From the NCBI GenBank assembly GCA_963930655.1, contig OZ005600.1, forward strand, positions 14,263,501 through 14,327,500: a stretch of 64,000 nt of DNA, written 5' to 3'. A program made the position numbers and the translations under genes. The notes under the pieces are model-generated. The model was not told where the DNA came from, did no database searches, and saw only the letters and a program-made list of their open reading frames with translations. Shown in pieces: positions 32,090 through 44,300 of this stretch (within the stretch, counting starts at the first letter, position 1; each line of letters starts with the position of its first letter). The stretch comes from Myrica gale (lineage: Eukaryota > Streptophyta > Magnoliopsida > Fagales > Myricaceae).

Positions 32090-34542
32090 TTTGAGAAACC
32101 AGGAAACCAAGGTGATTTGTGATTCTGAAATCTAGATTAGATAATGGGAACCATAACTCTTGTTATGGGGTAAGCAAGCTAATTTTTTTCTGTGGATGCC
32201 TTTAAGTTTGTAGTTCAGGCTTTGCTTTGTCTGCTATGGAATAATGGAGTAAGCTTTTCTCTTAATGACGATGGTGGATGTTAAATATTAATGAAATTGA
32301 GAAGTCTCTTATTTGAAATCCTCTATATGTTTCACAAAGTGATTTTCATCTTGTTGGCTCATAAATCTCCTTTAAGTAAAGAGAACTATTCGGTTACTGC
32401 TATTTGAAGTTCTAAGGGAAACGACACTGGAACATTTTCTTCTTAGTTTTGAATCCGTTACATCTGTTTTATATATGGAGTTCCTGCGGTCTCATGTTAT
32501 AAAGCTTAGAAGTTTGTACTATATTATCTGTTTCTTTACTAAAATTTTTAACTTTACCCCAGATGGTCCTTACAGTGCAACGCAATTGATTTTTCAGTCA
32601 TAGTAGCTTTTGTGAAACCTCTGACATGAACTCTGAACCTTGTAACCAGCTTCTTTAGGATTTTACAGGAAGGAATCCTGGATGCGATGGATGAACTTAT
32701 TGGCTAATGTAACCCTCACTAATTGAAGATAGCAGCAGCATTCACTGACTGTCAATCCTTAGTCTTGTAAAACAACATAAACAAGGATGTCCTTTCTCAA
32801 TGGCAGATTTTTGGCAAGCAAAGACATGTCACATTTACAGGGTTGATGTTCCTAGTACTTATGGTGCCTATCTGGAGGAGTTCCTTACACAGTTGCCTCA
32901 CGACGTTTGCATATAAATAGATTTTATTTGCTGTCTTGACCCTAATTACTTATGAATGCTTGTACTCTTCTCATTACTAGTGATGATGCTTATGCTTGGG
33001 GAAAACATGGAAATTTGATGGTATTTTGTTGGTATCTATTGCTGATGGTGCAATTGAGTCTGAAGTATCTCATCGTTTGTCTCATTGTCTGCAAGAAGTT
33101 TTGGTCGAGGTACTTCAGAAGGATTAGGGATTACAAAAAGAGATTAAAATAAATTTATTAATTTTCGCTGCTAAAGCTTGTATAATTTGTACAAGTTGCA
33201 GAGACAAAGCTGGCATCTTTCCTACCGTAAGAAGAAAATGGACTGAAATCTAACTCTTTAATACGTCTGCAGGGAGACCTAGTCTTTTGGACTGTCTAAT
33301 TCACAAAAAAGTGAATGTTGATAGAAGAGGAGGACATTGAAAGGGCATCATTGCTTGTTCTGAACGGTTTTTGGCTGCCAGCCCCTTTGTCAGTGGCTCA
33401 AATAAATCTGCATTAAACTCTTACTTGTTGAAGAGTTAGGTAGAATGGCACGGAACTAGTTAGGACTATTAGGATACTCGATTTGGCAAGGCAAGGAGAT
33501 GACATCTATGATAATCTGCTGCATATTTCCCATTTGCTCTTGACCATCCGATCAATTTAGTGTATTACTTAACAGAGAGGGTTACTTTGTTTAGCGTAGT
33601 ACTCAAGGGCAAGGATATTTCAATGACACAGGAACTCAGGATATGCTGGTATCTACATCCTGGACAAGTTTAATCCCTTGCCAATGTAAGTCAGCAACAT
33701 TTTTAAAATTTGGAATATGCTACTTACTCTAAGCTTGTGAAAGGTGTAGCATCTCACTTATGCCACTACACCTAAAATGTCAAATTCAGAATCTGCTACT
33801 CACTCCAAGGTCAATGAGTGAAAGGTCATGCATAGCTTTTATTTTATTTTTTCAGAACAACATAGGGACATTTTATTGCTACTCAGCCACCCAAGTCACA
33901 TACAATAATCTCTCTAGGAAGAGAGGGGATATCAATAATACCACAATGTCTTGGTTGCAACCCATTTAGCAACAAAATATGCCATAAAGTTTCCTTCACG
34001 AGGTGACCAACTAAAATTCTAAAAATGGTGACTATCTAAAACACTCCTAAATTGTTTATGGATTACTGGAGCAAATGGTAGACACTACATGTTGGACTAT
34101 GCCGTTAGTGGGTTTTTGACAAGTAAAAACTGAAAGACTAACAATGAAATTTCCATCGTTTGTAACCGAAATCCACGAGGAATGGCTTAGAGGGACAAAA
34201 AAAAAATCCACGACCAATTTCCAAATTTTTCGGGTAAAAAAGAAGAAGAGTAAAAGTAAAAGGAACCTGTAACCCGGTTTTGACTTCTGTCTTCGATCAT
34301 CTCTCGGACACTAACCATGTGGTCTAGGGTCGTTCGGCGTTTGCAAATAGGTGTGTACGGGAAAGAAATTCCTTACTCGGAGGACTAATTAAGGTCCAAG
34401 GAATTCCAGAAACTCAACCCTTTAAACCCCATTACCAGAAGTCTAGAAGGCTACTTCCCCATGCCCCATCTGGTGCTGCCGTGCTGGTTTTCCGTAAATC
34501 GCTAGGGCTTTCTTCCTTGTATTAACTATCTCGAAACCGAGC
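32090..34542. other. Intergenic spacer, nothing recognised
   Basis: Includes the likely 3' UTR of the upstream gene (to about 32330) and the 5' region of the PPR gene (from about 34300). In between are only short frames without family character. Confidence 0.4.
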
Positions 34543-37500
34543 ATGATAGCCTCTTCAAAGCACCTGAAGCACATTTTTTTCCAATGCAACAAAACGAAAG
34601 CTTGCTACTCTTCTACGGTTCGTCGGTTTGGAAATCAGATTCCCACCATCGGAAGCAGACTTTACCTGGAGAATGTAAGTAAAAGTACCAACTTTTTTTC
34701 ATTATTGAGCGGCTCTTCTGGACAATTTGTTGTGGGACCATTACAGTACTGATTCAAACTTTTGTTTGAATCTCTGATTGAATTAAACATTGTTGGCTTT
34801 GCATAGCTCCGTAAAACTATCAACTGAGACTGGGTGCATTCGTTTGAATCAGAGGGCTTTGTAACTATAAAAGCAACCTCAAAAGGCAGGTTGCTGATCC
34901 GTGAGAGATGTGCCAAAAATCTGAAAAAGAAAAAATGATTTTAAGACTGGGAGTAAACGGCATTTCTTCAGTGTTTAATGGAGCCGCAGTGTGGAAGTTA
35001 TTCGAGGGCAGGCTGATAATTTCTTTATTCATGAATTGGATGTGAAGAATCTCTTGTTAAAGTTTTATTATGCAGGATGGTAAATAATAAACTAAAAAAA
35101 ATGTACAAGAAAGACTAAAATCAAAACCAAAATCCTAAAGATCTGTCCTCGCTTTTTGAAATAAACAAAAAGATTAATATAGGTCTATTTATTGAAACTC
35201 AATACAACGTTGGAAAAAGAAAGTTCCATGCCTCCGCTTTCTCACCTACATGTTAGGAAGTAATATTTCGAAACTATATAGTTCTTACACTAGATTTCAG
35301 GGGCTCATATTGACCTAATTCAGGTAGTAGGAATACATCAATGTATGTATAGGAAATAGGTCTGTGTATTTACATATCCCTGTATGAGTGGTCTTTTGAA
35401 TCTTTTGCGAGCTATCCCCCCCAAACCCCTGCCCTCGTCTGGTTTCCATCTAAATTGCTTCATTGGAGTTTCTCGTGTCAACATGTGAGAATGAGATATC
35501 ATGGACAAACACTTCCATGAATAAGTGTCTGTTAAATTTTAATGGTCGATGCATAGTTCATAAGGAATTTCCCTTGTTCTCTATTGGTCAGAAAACAAAA
35601 GAAGTGATCTCTGATGTTTAATGGAAATACTAATGCCAGGTGAGTATCTCATCATGAATCACGAGCATGTAACATTATTGTTAATTCAAATTATTCATGT
35701 GCTTGGATGATCCTAAGTAAGGTTTCTTTCTTCTTTCAGTCAAGCAAATTAATCCTGATGCACTAGGATGGAATGACGGTTAACATGGATGTCACGGGAA
35801 TAGATTTTGAGAAGTGTAAGGGCTGGGATTTGTTTGCTGGTTTATTGATTGCACTAACAGAGAGGAAACACTCAAATCAGAAGAGGATAGGCATTTCAAT
35901 TTTCTTTTCTCTAATAATGATATTACAAAACTTGGTGAAAGCCCATAATGAATCTTGGCTTTGCATCTCGCGGTATAGGCAAATGTTAAAAGGGGAAATA
36001 TTAGGAGATTTCCTGCTCTCCCTTGTCAAAATCCAAAACTGAGAAAATCTTCTCTCCCATTACTTGATATCTTGGCTGAATGATGCAACAGGTTCATGTA
36101 AAACTAAAAGATGATTCGCTAAAGAATGGGCATCATAGACTATATTGGATCTGATGTCTTCTTGAAAACATATGAAGTGTTACTAGGCTGTAATGTTTAG
36201 ACACACTCAATCTGACGGTACTCTGGGTCCTTGAGACTTTAGCTGTTGCCATTGAACTTGTTTTCTGACAGTATTCTTTTCATGATGGTTTCACCTAAAA
36301 CCTAATAATTATTTCAGTAGTATACTTCTCCAGAGCATATTCTGCTGCTTATTCAGTTATAAAGCATTCAGTTGGATACTGTTGAAAGCTTAACATTTTT
36401 TGTGCAATTATATTGGATCCAAGATAGGCCAGCAAACTTGGTTCTAGTCTCTAGGCAAGCATGTTTATAGATCACACTGTGTTTTGGCCAGCCTGACTGA
36501 GCTGGAGGGCCTGAAATTGGCCTTTTCTAGCTCGACATTCTCGTTAGTTGGAGTGTGCAAGGGCTGTGGCTTTCAGATTAAATTTGAGTTTGGGCTGGAA
36601 TTGTAGTTCACACATTTATTGGCCTAGCTGGAGCCTGGCTTTGTTGGAGTTAGTGGTATACACTAGAAACTATATCTGAAACTTTATTCTTTATTAATAC
36701 ATAAATAAAATGCACCTGTCATACACAAATTATATCCTGCCACACGTGTGATTGGTTACCATAAAAAGTTTGCGCTTGTTTGAAGCTCTATCTCAATGTT
36801 AATGATTTTGATGTTCAACGTCCTAAGACGAGGCTACTTTTTGTCTTGCCTGTGAACAATCTCATTTGCAAATTATTGTTATAAGTTCAATTCCTGACAT
36901 TCCCAACTAGTGGGGTTTGGAGTAGTGTATGGTATAATGGTATCAGATGATTCACAGCTATGATCTATTGTTCTTTTGTCTAACCTGGATCTGAACAACT
37001 TTATGATAAATATCATATGTAATTTATGAAAAATTAGCATCTTCCGAGTCTGATTTCCCTAGTTTCTAATTGGTTGCTATATCTCTTTTACAGAACTCTA
37101 TCAGATCGATCACCTTTAGAGTCCCTTTGATCTGGCCGCTCTTTGCCGTTATAAGTAACTTTATTGGCAAGTATCAGTTACTTGCAACACAGGCCACTCC
37201 TGATAATGATGAAGTGACAGATGAAGTCTTAAGTCGAATTCTTGCCACCATAGAAAATGCTCCAAGGCCCAGTAGGGAAATTTCTACTGCTGTTAACAAC
37301 TTGTGTCAAACTGGAAATCTTTCTGCTGCTGCTAAATTACTTCAGTCCTTATGCAATAAACACATATCTATCAGCCCTAAAGCATATAATCTCCTATTAG
37401 TTGCAGCAAGTGAAAGGCATGACATTGCCCTTTTGAGTCAAGTTTTCAAAGATTTGTTGGTATCTCAGCAATCCTTGAGTTCAACCTCTTATCTTAATTT

Positions 37501-38140
37501 TGCCAAGGCTTTTACAAAGACAAACGATGTTGTACAGCTACATATATTTGTCAAAGAAGTGTCAGCACTGACCTCTCCGAGTGCAACAGTTGTAAACCGA
37601 CTCATCTTTGCCTTCGCGGAATGTGGCCAGGTTGATAAGGCCCTTCTGATATATGATCTGATTAAGAATCTGAGGTGTGAACCAGATTTAATCACATATA
37701 ATACCATTTTGGATATCTTGGGTCGGGTGGGGCGCACAGATGAAATGCTTCATCAGTTTGCTTGCATGAAAGAATCTGGCATTGTCCCAGATGTCATATC
37801 TTACAATACATTATTAAACAACTTGCGGAAAGTCGGAAGATTAGATTTATGCTTAGCTTATTTCAGGGAAATGAGTGAGAATGGAATTGAGCCAGATTTG
37901 CTTACATATACTGCATTGATTGAAATATTTGGTCGATCAGGGAACATTGAGGAATGTATAAGACTCTTCAAGGAGATGAAGCTGAGGCAGATCCGTCCTT
38001 CCACCTATGTTTATCGAACAATAATCCAGACTTCAAAGAAGATTGGGAAGGTGGAGTTGGCGATGCAGTATTTGGAGGAAATGAATTCATGTCTTTCAGA
38101 TCTTGCCGGTCCAAATGATTTTAAACAGAAAAAAAGATAG
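34543..38140 (+). CDS. P-class pentatricopeptide repeat protein, two exons, 392 aa
   Basis: Exon 1 is 34543-34674 (44 codons) ending at a GTAAGT donor; exon 2 is 37094-38140 after tttttacag-type acceptor. Both borders are phase 0, and joining gives an open frame of 392 residues. The N-terminus (MIASSKHLKHIFFQ, then CYSSTVRRFG) is basic and serine-rich without acids, like an organelle transit peptide. From about residue 130 helical repeats follow; the last four are clear 35-residue P-type PPR motifs starting DLITYNTILD, DVISYNTLLN, DLLTYTALIE and STYVYRTIIQ. No E, DYW or SMR domain. P-class PPRs bind organellar RNA by repeat and help its processing or translation. The target is unknown. The start was chosen because it gives the transit peptide and a phase match. 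An ATG-like start at 37070 lies in the intron and would lose the presequence. Confidence 0.85.
34675..37093 (+). other. 2.4 kb intron of the PPR gene
   Basis: Long intron for a PPR gene. It is AT-rich, with no transposon that I can name. A plus-strand frame at 35773-36042 has no family character. Confidence 0.6.
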
Positions 38141-39180
38141 TTGAGCACTAAAAGGACTCCTCTGTTTCCATAGGTTTATTCAAGCTGGAATATATTCTGG
38201 AAGTCTTAGTTGTTGGCGTTGGTACTGGTACGCAATTCTGCTCCCTCTTTCCAACGTTCTTTGCATAATGATTCTCGGTTGCTCATAAAATGAAAAACCA
38301 GTGTTTTCCTTTTCTTGGATTTTTCCACCACCCAAACCATGAAATTAAATGCCTAGGCATCTGACCACTTTAAGGATGGAATGCATGTTTATGGGTACAG
38401 TAGCGCATATAATTGATGGTAAACTTGTTTAATGGAAATTAAGGAGCAGGTGATTCAAAGTTCTATCAATACTATATGTAATGATTCAGTATTCCCGGTT
38501 GTTCTAGGTACCCTGAAAAACACTTAAGCATGCACATGGGCAGAGCCCATTTTTCATCTGAGTAGCTCGTGTGGAACTTGTGGTGTAAAGTTGGGTTGCT
38601 AGTTCAAACTCCGATTCCAATTTCTTAAGCAACAGTTGATAGCATCTGGGGAGGATCAGTTGCCAGCATTGATTCAAGATTTAAGGGCAGAGCAAACCCT
38701 GGGATTGAAGGCTCTTTACAAAGTCAATTCCCCCTACGTGGATTTCTCATCAGATGAAATTTATGGATAAAATTATTTTCAGATTTAGAAGATGCTCGTC
38801 CATTAAATGTGATTAATTAGCAGCAAAATTTGCAACTAGTGTGTCGGCGTTGGTGTTTGATATTGTCATAGACTGGTTTCCACTGTTCAACTTGTACAGG
38901 AAAACAAAGAAGTTGCAGCAGGTAAAGTTGTAGGCTTTCACGTAAATGACTTTCCCTTTCTATTTGTTAAAAGTAGACTGCAGGTGAACATGAAACTGTA
39001 AGATGTTTATAAAGATCAAGATTCCAATCCAAGGCTGCAATTATTTGGACATACAGTGAGGGAAATGAGAAAATAGTTGTAGTTGAAGATATCTTTTAGT
39101 AAATTTACTGATTTTCCGAGGTTTGAGTAACAATCCAAGATGATTCTAAAGCCAGATAGGATAAACAATTAAAGCACGTA
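38141..39180. other. 3' flank of the PPR gene, nothing recognised
   Basis: About 1 kb of AT-rich spacer with the probable 3' UTR of the PPR gene at its start. Confidence 0.4.
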
Positions 39181-39189
39181 TGATTTGAT

Positions 39190-39830
39190 ATCATAGGTTC
39201 ATGAGAGGGTGGCTGCGCAGGCGGATTTACTAGGGGAGAGGGATAGGCAATTTAGAGCTGTGTATGTACGTGTATGGTTGGGGTTCATGGAAGGAGGAGA
39301 GGGGTTGTACCGATGGATTAACAGAGGCTAAGGGGGTGGCATTAGCTTTTCTGGAGGGAGTGGGAGGGCTATTCCAGATTTAGGTTGGTTCTGGCTGGGG
39401 TTCATCGGATCGCCTACCTTGAGTGCACCATTATCTCGGCAGGTGGCCAAGCCTACCTTGAGTGCACCATTATCTCGGCTGGTGGCCAAGCTTACCTTGA
39501 GTGCACTATCTTTCCGGTCAACATCGGAAAAGTTTCAAATGTTGCCAACAGGTATTCGATTGAAGGCCTTTGGGCCGTTTGAGTGATTATTGACGTCGAG
39601 TCATCCTTTAATATTACTGTATTAGGGCTTACTGCCCAACGTTCCTCTCGATTGGAGTCCAGTGTGTTTTCTGGTGGACTTAATTCTATGCTTTCTCTTG
39701 ATTATGGTTGGTCCTATCACTTCTGTTGTTTATCTTTTGATATGGTTATGCATTCTTTATACACTGTTTCATGTTGCCTATGTCCAATGAAATTTGGTTT
39801 GCCTGGAAAAAAGAAAAAAAATCCAAGAAA
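39190..39830 (+). repeat. Unclassified repeat-like stretch with 39-bp tandem array and A-rich end
   Basis: The G-rich start (39190-39400) differs in composition from its surroundings. At 39412, 39451 and 39490 begins a 39-bp unit (gcctaccttgagtgcacc ...) repeated three times, the third less exact. The stretch ends in an A-rich tail (about 39810-39825) after tgtccaatgaaatttgg, which is reminiscent of a LINE 3' end. Broken LINE is my best guess, at low confidence. Confidence 0.35.
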
Positions 39831-40081
39831 TGACTTGCGTCCTCGAGAAACGGTAGTCATTTCTTCACCTCTTAAAACAACTTCTGTATTTCTCCACTTC
39901 ATCTTGGATTTCTCTAGATGTCGAAACCTAAGATCAGCCACCTTTGGTTGACCACCATCTCGCACGTGCCATTCTTTCAGCTTTCCCGCAGACAATTTAC
40001 CTTTGGTTGTGTGGACCAAGTGGTTGATAAAAAAGCAGGAGGAAGTACAACGGCCACTCTTACTGGTTAAATTGCTAGGGC

Positions 40082-41089
40082 CAGTGGCGGAGCCAGAAGC
40101 ACAATCAATGGGGGGCAAACTCCTAAACAAAAATGACAAAAAAAAATTACTATGTAATGCAAAAAAATATCTTAAGAGTTAAAATATCAAAAATTACAGA
40201 TTAAATATATTAAATATATTGAAATACACGTACCGTACTATTTGCTGATACTAAGAAGTGGCAATTGGGTCCTACACTTTTGCATCTTCTGAAAACGTTG
40301 CAAAATAGCTTCATCTCGATAGTTTCGAAAAATCTCTCTTTCGATGTATACCACAATACTATCATTCAATCATTCATCTCTCATCTTATTGCGCAAGTCA
40401 GTTTTAATAAACTTCATCGCAGAAAATACTCTCTCAACGGTTGCAGTCGTAACTGGTAAGATCAATGTCAATTTAATCAACTGATAAACCAATGGATATA
40501 GAGTATGCTTCCTCGTTTCAACTATATTCACAGCAAGACCTCCAATATCTTGAAGCCCAAAAAAAGCATCATGATTTCTCATATCATAAATGTAGTTTCG
40601 AAGCTGATCTCTAAGTACAACATGATCCATTGCTGAGAAATCTTCTGGATAAAGCTCAACAAGACGAAGTAACTTAGAATTATCATATGCTGCAAATGAG
40701 TTTTTTGGATCAAAACATGCTATACAAATAAGTAACTTTGTACTTGCTTCAGTGAAAAGATGATCAATTATCCACAAAACCAGTTAGATTCTGAATCAAA
40801 GTCGCATGAGAGACTTTCACCTAATAATTACATAAAATGTCACTTACATAAGACGTTTCACCCTCAGTTAAGTTAAAAAAAAAAAACAGAAAAATAGGGT
40901 TGGGCTGGGCTGATTGGGCGTCAAAGAGGGGCGGGCTGAGGCATCTGGGCAAGGCATAGGGGGCTGGCTGAAACTCTAATGGGCCAAGGGGGGGCGGGCA
41001 TTGACAAAAAAATAACATGTAAAAAGATTTTTTTTGGGAGCCAAGGGGGGCGGTGGCCCCCCACTGCCCCCCTTGGCTCCGCCTGTGGG
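40082..41089 (-). mobile_element. hAT DNA transposon remnant 2, internally deleted
   Basis: Starts cagtggcggagcc and ends in the reverse partner ggctccgcctgtg. Flanks gctagggc (40074-40081) and cctagggc (41090-41097) agree in 7 of 8 bases. On the minus strand, 40370-40777, lies the C-terminal part of the hAT transposase: VELYPEDFSAMD, GGLAVNIVETRKHTLYPLVY and TATVERVFSAMKFIK. The rest is deleted. About 1.0 kb, non-autonomous. Same family as remnants 1 and 3, with the longest transposase piece of the three. Confidence 0.82.
40370..40777 (-). pseudogene. hAT transposase C-terminal fragment
   Basis: About 135 residues covering the end of the catalytic region and the dimerisation helix (ILPVTTATVERVFSAMKFIK, then TDLRNKMRDE). 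The N-terminal zinc finger and first catalytic residues are absent, so no active protein is possible. Confidence 0.82.
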
Positions 41090-41348
41090 CCTAGGGCAAG
41101 CCAGCTCCACTTTGATAATTCTGAATAAATAAACACTTAATGCGTGACAACTTGTAAAAAATTTGTTGAGTAGGATGCAAAACCAGACCAAATTCGAGTT
41201 GAAATGCCGCTGAACAAGGAAGTCCACAGGTGAAACTCAAAACCAAAATTAGAACCCAAAGAAAACATAGAACAAAATCTGCTTTCCCGAGGCCTCTATT
41301 TTAGGAAAATATAATATTTTAGAGATTTTCTATTGTGGCTTTCTACTC

Positions 41349-44300
41349 TCAGATTCGGCTCGAGTCTCTTCCAAATATGAATCGCCTTCCCCAGTCAGAT
41401 ACCACCAACATCCTGGTACGCCAACTGACTAGCTTGCTGTAAGTTAGAGAGAACCATCAGACAGTGAAAACATGGCAACAACTGAGCTTATGAAAGCAAA
41501 TCCAAGTCCAAATTACCTGGCATATACCGAGTACCAGAGCCACTGTGTTCTATGACCAATCGAGACCCAATCTCCGGGAAGTTGAGCTGCAGTTTGCTCC
41601 CCTCCTAGTGGGGCAAATTGCCCAAAGTGCTTATACCTTAAATCAAAACCATCAAAAGGTTTAATCACATTCCAAGAAAAATCTATTGTCTACTTCATAG
41701 TATAGTTGATAATGTTGCTTATGAGGATGTAATATTGCAGAAGAAAACCCAAAAAAGGAAATGGCAGGGGAAAGTTAAATCTTTGTACCTAAAGGGATGA
41801 AATCGATGCCTTCCAGATCCCCTAAACCTGAGAGGGCCTTCTGGGTACTTTTCACACTCCTCCATGCGGTTGAAACAGTCAGCAAGATAGTCTCCCTGTT
41901 GAGCAGCCACCTAGAATATACCAAGTAGACAAAAAAGGTAAAACGTATTTGTACGAGTTCAAATAGGTTGTGCCAAAGAAATTAACAGGTACCTGAGCAG
42001 TTGCAGGAATATTTTTCATGTGAGAATCCACTTCAGAAAGAGCTGACTTGAAGTTTTCAATTTCGATGGTCTGGTTGTGGGCATTCTCTTGAGAATCTGT
42101 CAGTAAGGCAGCGAAGTTCCTCATTTTCTTCCTCTTCAAATGGAGCTTAACTTGAGGGTACCTCTCCAGAATGTCGTCGACAACTTCTTGAAAGTCTTTT
42201 AGAGTTTGAGTTCCAGATTTATTCTTGTCTGCCTTACTGAATATGGTGGCAATATCTTCCTGACAACAAATAGGAAACAAAACGAGAGATTTGAGAACAC
42301 AGAATATAAACCAACACCATCAAATCAAGACAAATGAAAAGCTATGTAAACAGATTGGCATGGGTTGAATTCCCAGTTACAAAATCAATCGCTGCATTCA
42401 TTCTTAGGAGATTTTACAGATCAAATATTTGGTTATTATAATGAATTTCAAGTTTTTTTATTCAAAAATATTCAAATAAGTCCGACTGTCCGACACCATA
42501 CCATGACATTGCGTTGGTTTATGGTTGCACAATCACCTAAGGCGTATATGCTATCACTTCCTTCCACCCTTAGCCATTCATCAGTAGCTAAAGTACGCCT
42601 GTTAGACTGCTCAAAAGGAACAGAAATACAAAACATCCGAGTAAAAGATCCCGTAGTTAACACCAGTTATGGTTGGAACTAGTGTATATTAAGCAACAAA
42701 CCTGGCCAATCTGCTTCATGAAATCCACGATTTCAGGTCGTGTGCCAATACCAGTGGTCCAGACAACCATTCCGTAAGGTATATTTTCTACCTCACCGGT
42801 TGCTCTTTCTTTGGTAGAGATTTCCTTATCAGATACTTTTACAACCATTGATCCTGTCTTCACATGAATGCCATCTCTTTGGAACTTTTCTTCAGCAAAA
42901 GCAGTAATTCTCTTGTCAAACCTGTAACATCAGCAGAACTGAAAACGTGAGAACACAAATAAAAGGAAAAATTCAAGGTCGATTAACAACTATAGATGTC
43001 TAGATTGTTATCCTGATAGATGCAGTGTGCCTTACATGTTCAGAATATGATCTGATGCTTCGATGAGTGACATTTTCACGTAGTCTTTTATCTGAGGGTA
43101 TAGCTTGCCCAAATCCTCGTGGACGAAATCATGAAGCTCTGCAGCAAACTCCACACCTGCAGGACCACCACCAACAACTACAAAATGAAGAATCCTCTTA
43201 TTCTCTTCTTCACTTAGACTAGGAAGGCTTGCCCTTTCAAAACTATCAATCACCGACTGCCGGATTCTCTGAGCATCTTCTACTTCCTACTATAAAGAAT
43301 AAGATTTTGTTTAGTTATAAACTTATAACAGCAGCTTTTGATAAACTGCTAAATAGAAGACTTAAAAAGCTTGAACATCTATGGCATCATCTCAAAAAAC
43401 ATGTGATGCTGCTAGTAGATTTTAATGTTCTCCAGTTGAAAATACCTTCAAGAAGTGGGCGTACTCCAGGACCCCGGGGATATTGAATGTATTTGCACGG
43501 GCTCCCATGGCTATCACCAGGTAATCATAGTCTAGAGCAAATTCTTCCTTCTCACCCAAATCTGTGTCTTGACTTGATTTACAATAAACTTTCTTATTAG
43601 CTGGATCAATCTTGTAACATTTAGCTTCTTTGAAGTGGACATCATAGCTTTTCTGCCATTGTTACATGGAAAAATGATGTCAACCACATAACTAATTCAG
43701 TAAGCCTGGAAAATGAACACCTCAAAAGTGTTCATGATCTGCTTGATAATTTATACAATCATAGGCCGCAGCTTTGAGCAGTACCAGTAAAGAACAATCT
43801 TTATCCTATAATACGCATGCATACCCATTCTATTCAAAGTAATGATGATGCCGAAAGATAGCAAAATGACTTAGCTCCTTAATGGACCTTAATCAATTCC
43901 CACATACAAGAAAAAGATTCAGTTCAAAGCTATTACAAGTGAATTTAAGTCAACTCTCCTTCGTTAAACGAGGTGACGAGTTTCTCTCCGCGTAGATTTG
44001 TTTTTGCAAATCCAATGAATAGAAACATTCAACTGATTCTCTTTCAGAAAAATTTAGATTAGATCACGTAAGGAAAGGGGTGTAGATGGCTCAGGCATTC
44101 ATATATATCTCATTCATCTAATAAGATTACCTTCCTAGTAATACAACGAATGGGTTCGACAATGCTGCGTGCTTCCACTGTCCCACACGTAACACTAGGC
44201 AACAGAGGAGTGAACGCAAAATAGTTACGAGGCGAGACCACATGAACATCATAGGAGGGGTTTTTCAAATTTTTCAAAAAACTGGTGCCAGCCCAACCAG

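Noticed and set aside
35773-36042. 89-codon plus-strand frame in the PPR intron
   Set aside because: No family character, and it lies wholly inside an intron.
37070-37093. ATG at 37070 as the PPR start
   Set aside because: It is followed by a good acceptor (ttttacag) and would give no presequence. The upstream exon joins in phase and supplies one.
39403-39528. Regular repeats that might suggest a CRISPR array or satellite
   Set aside because: Only three head-to-tail 39-bp units without spacers, in a plant nuclear context.
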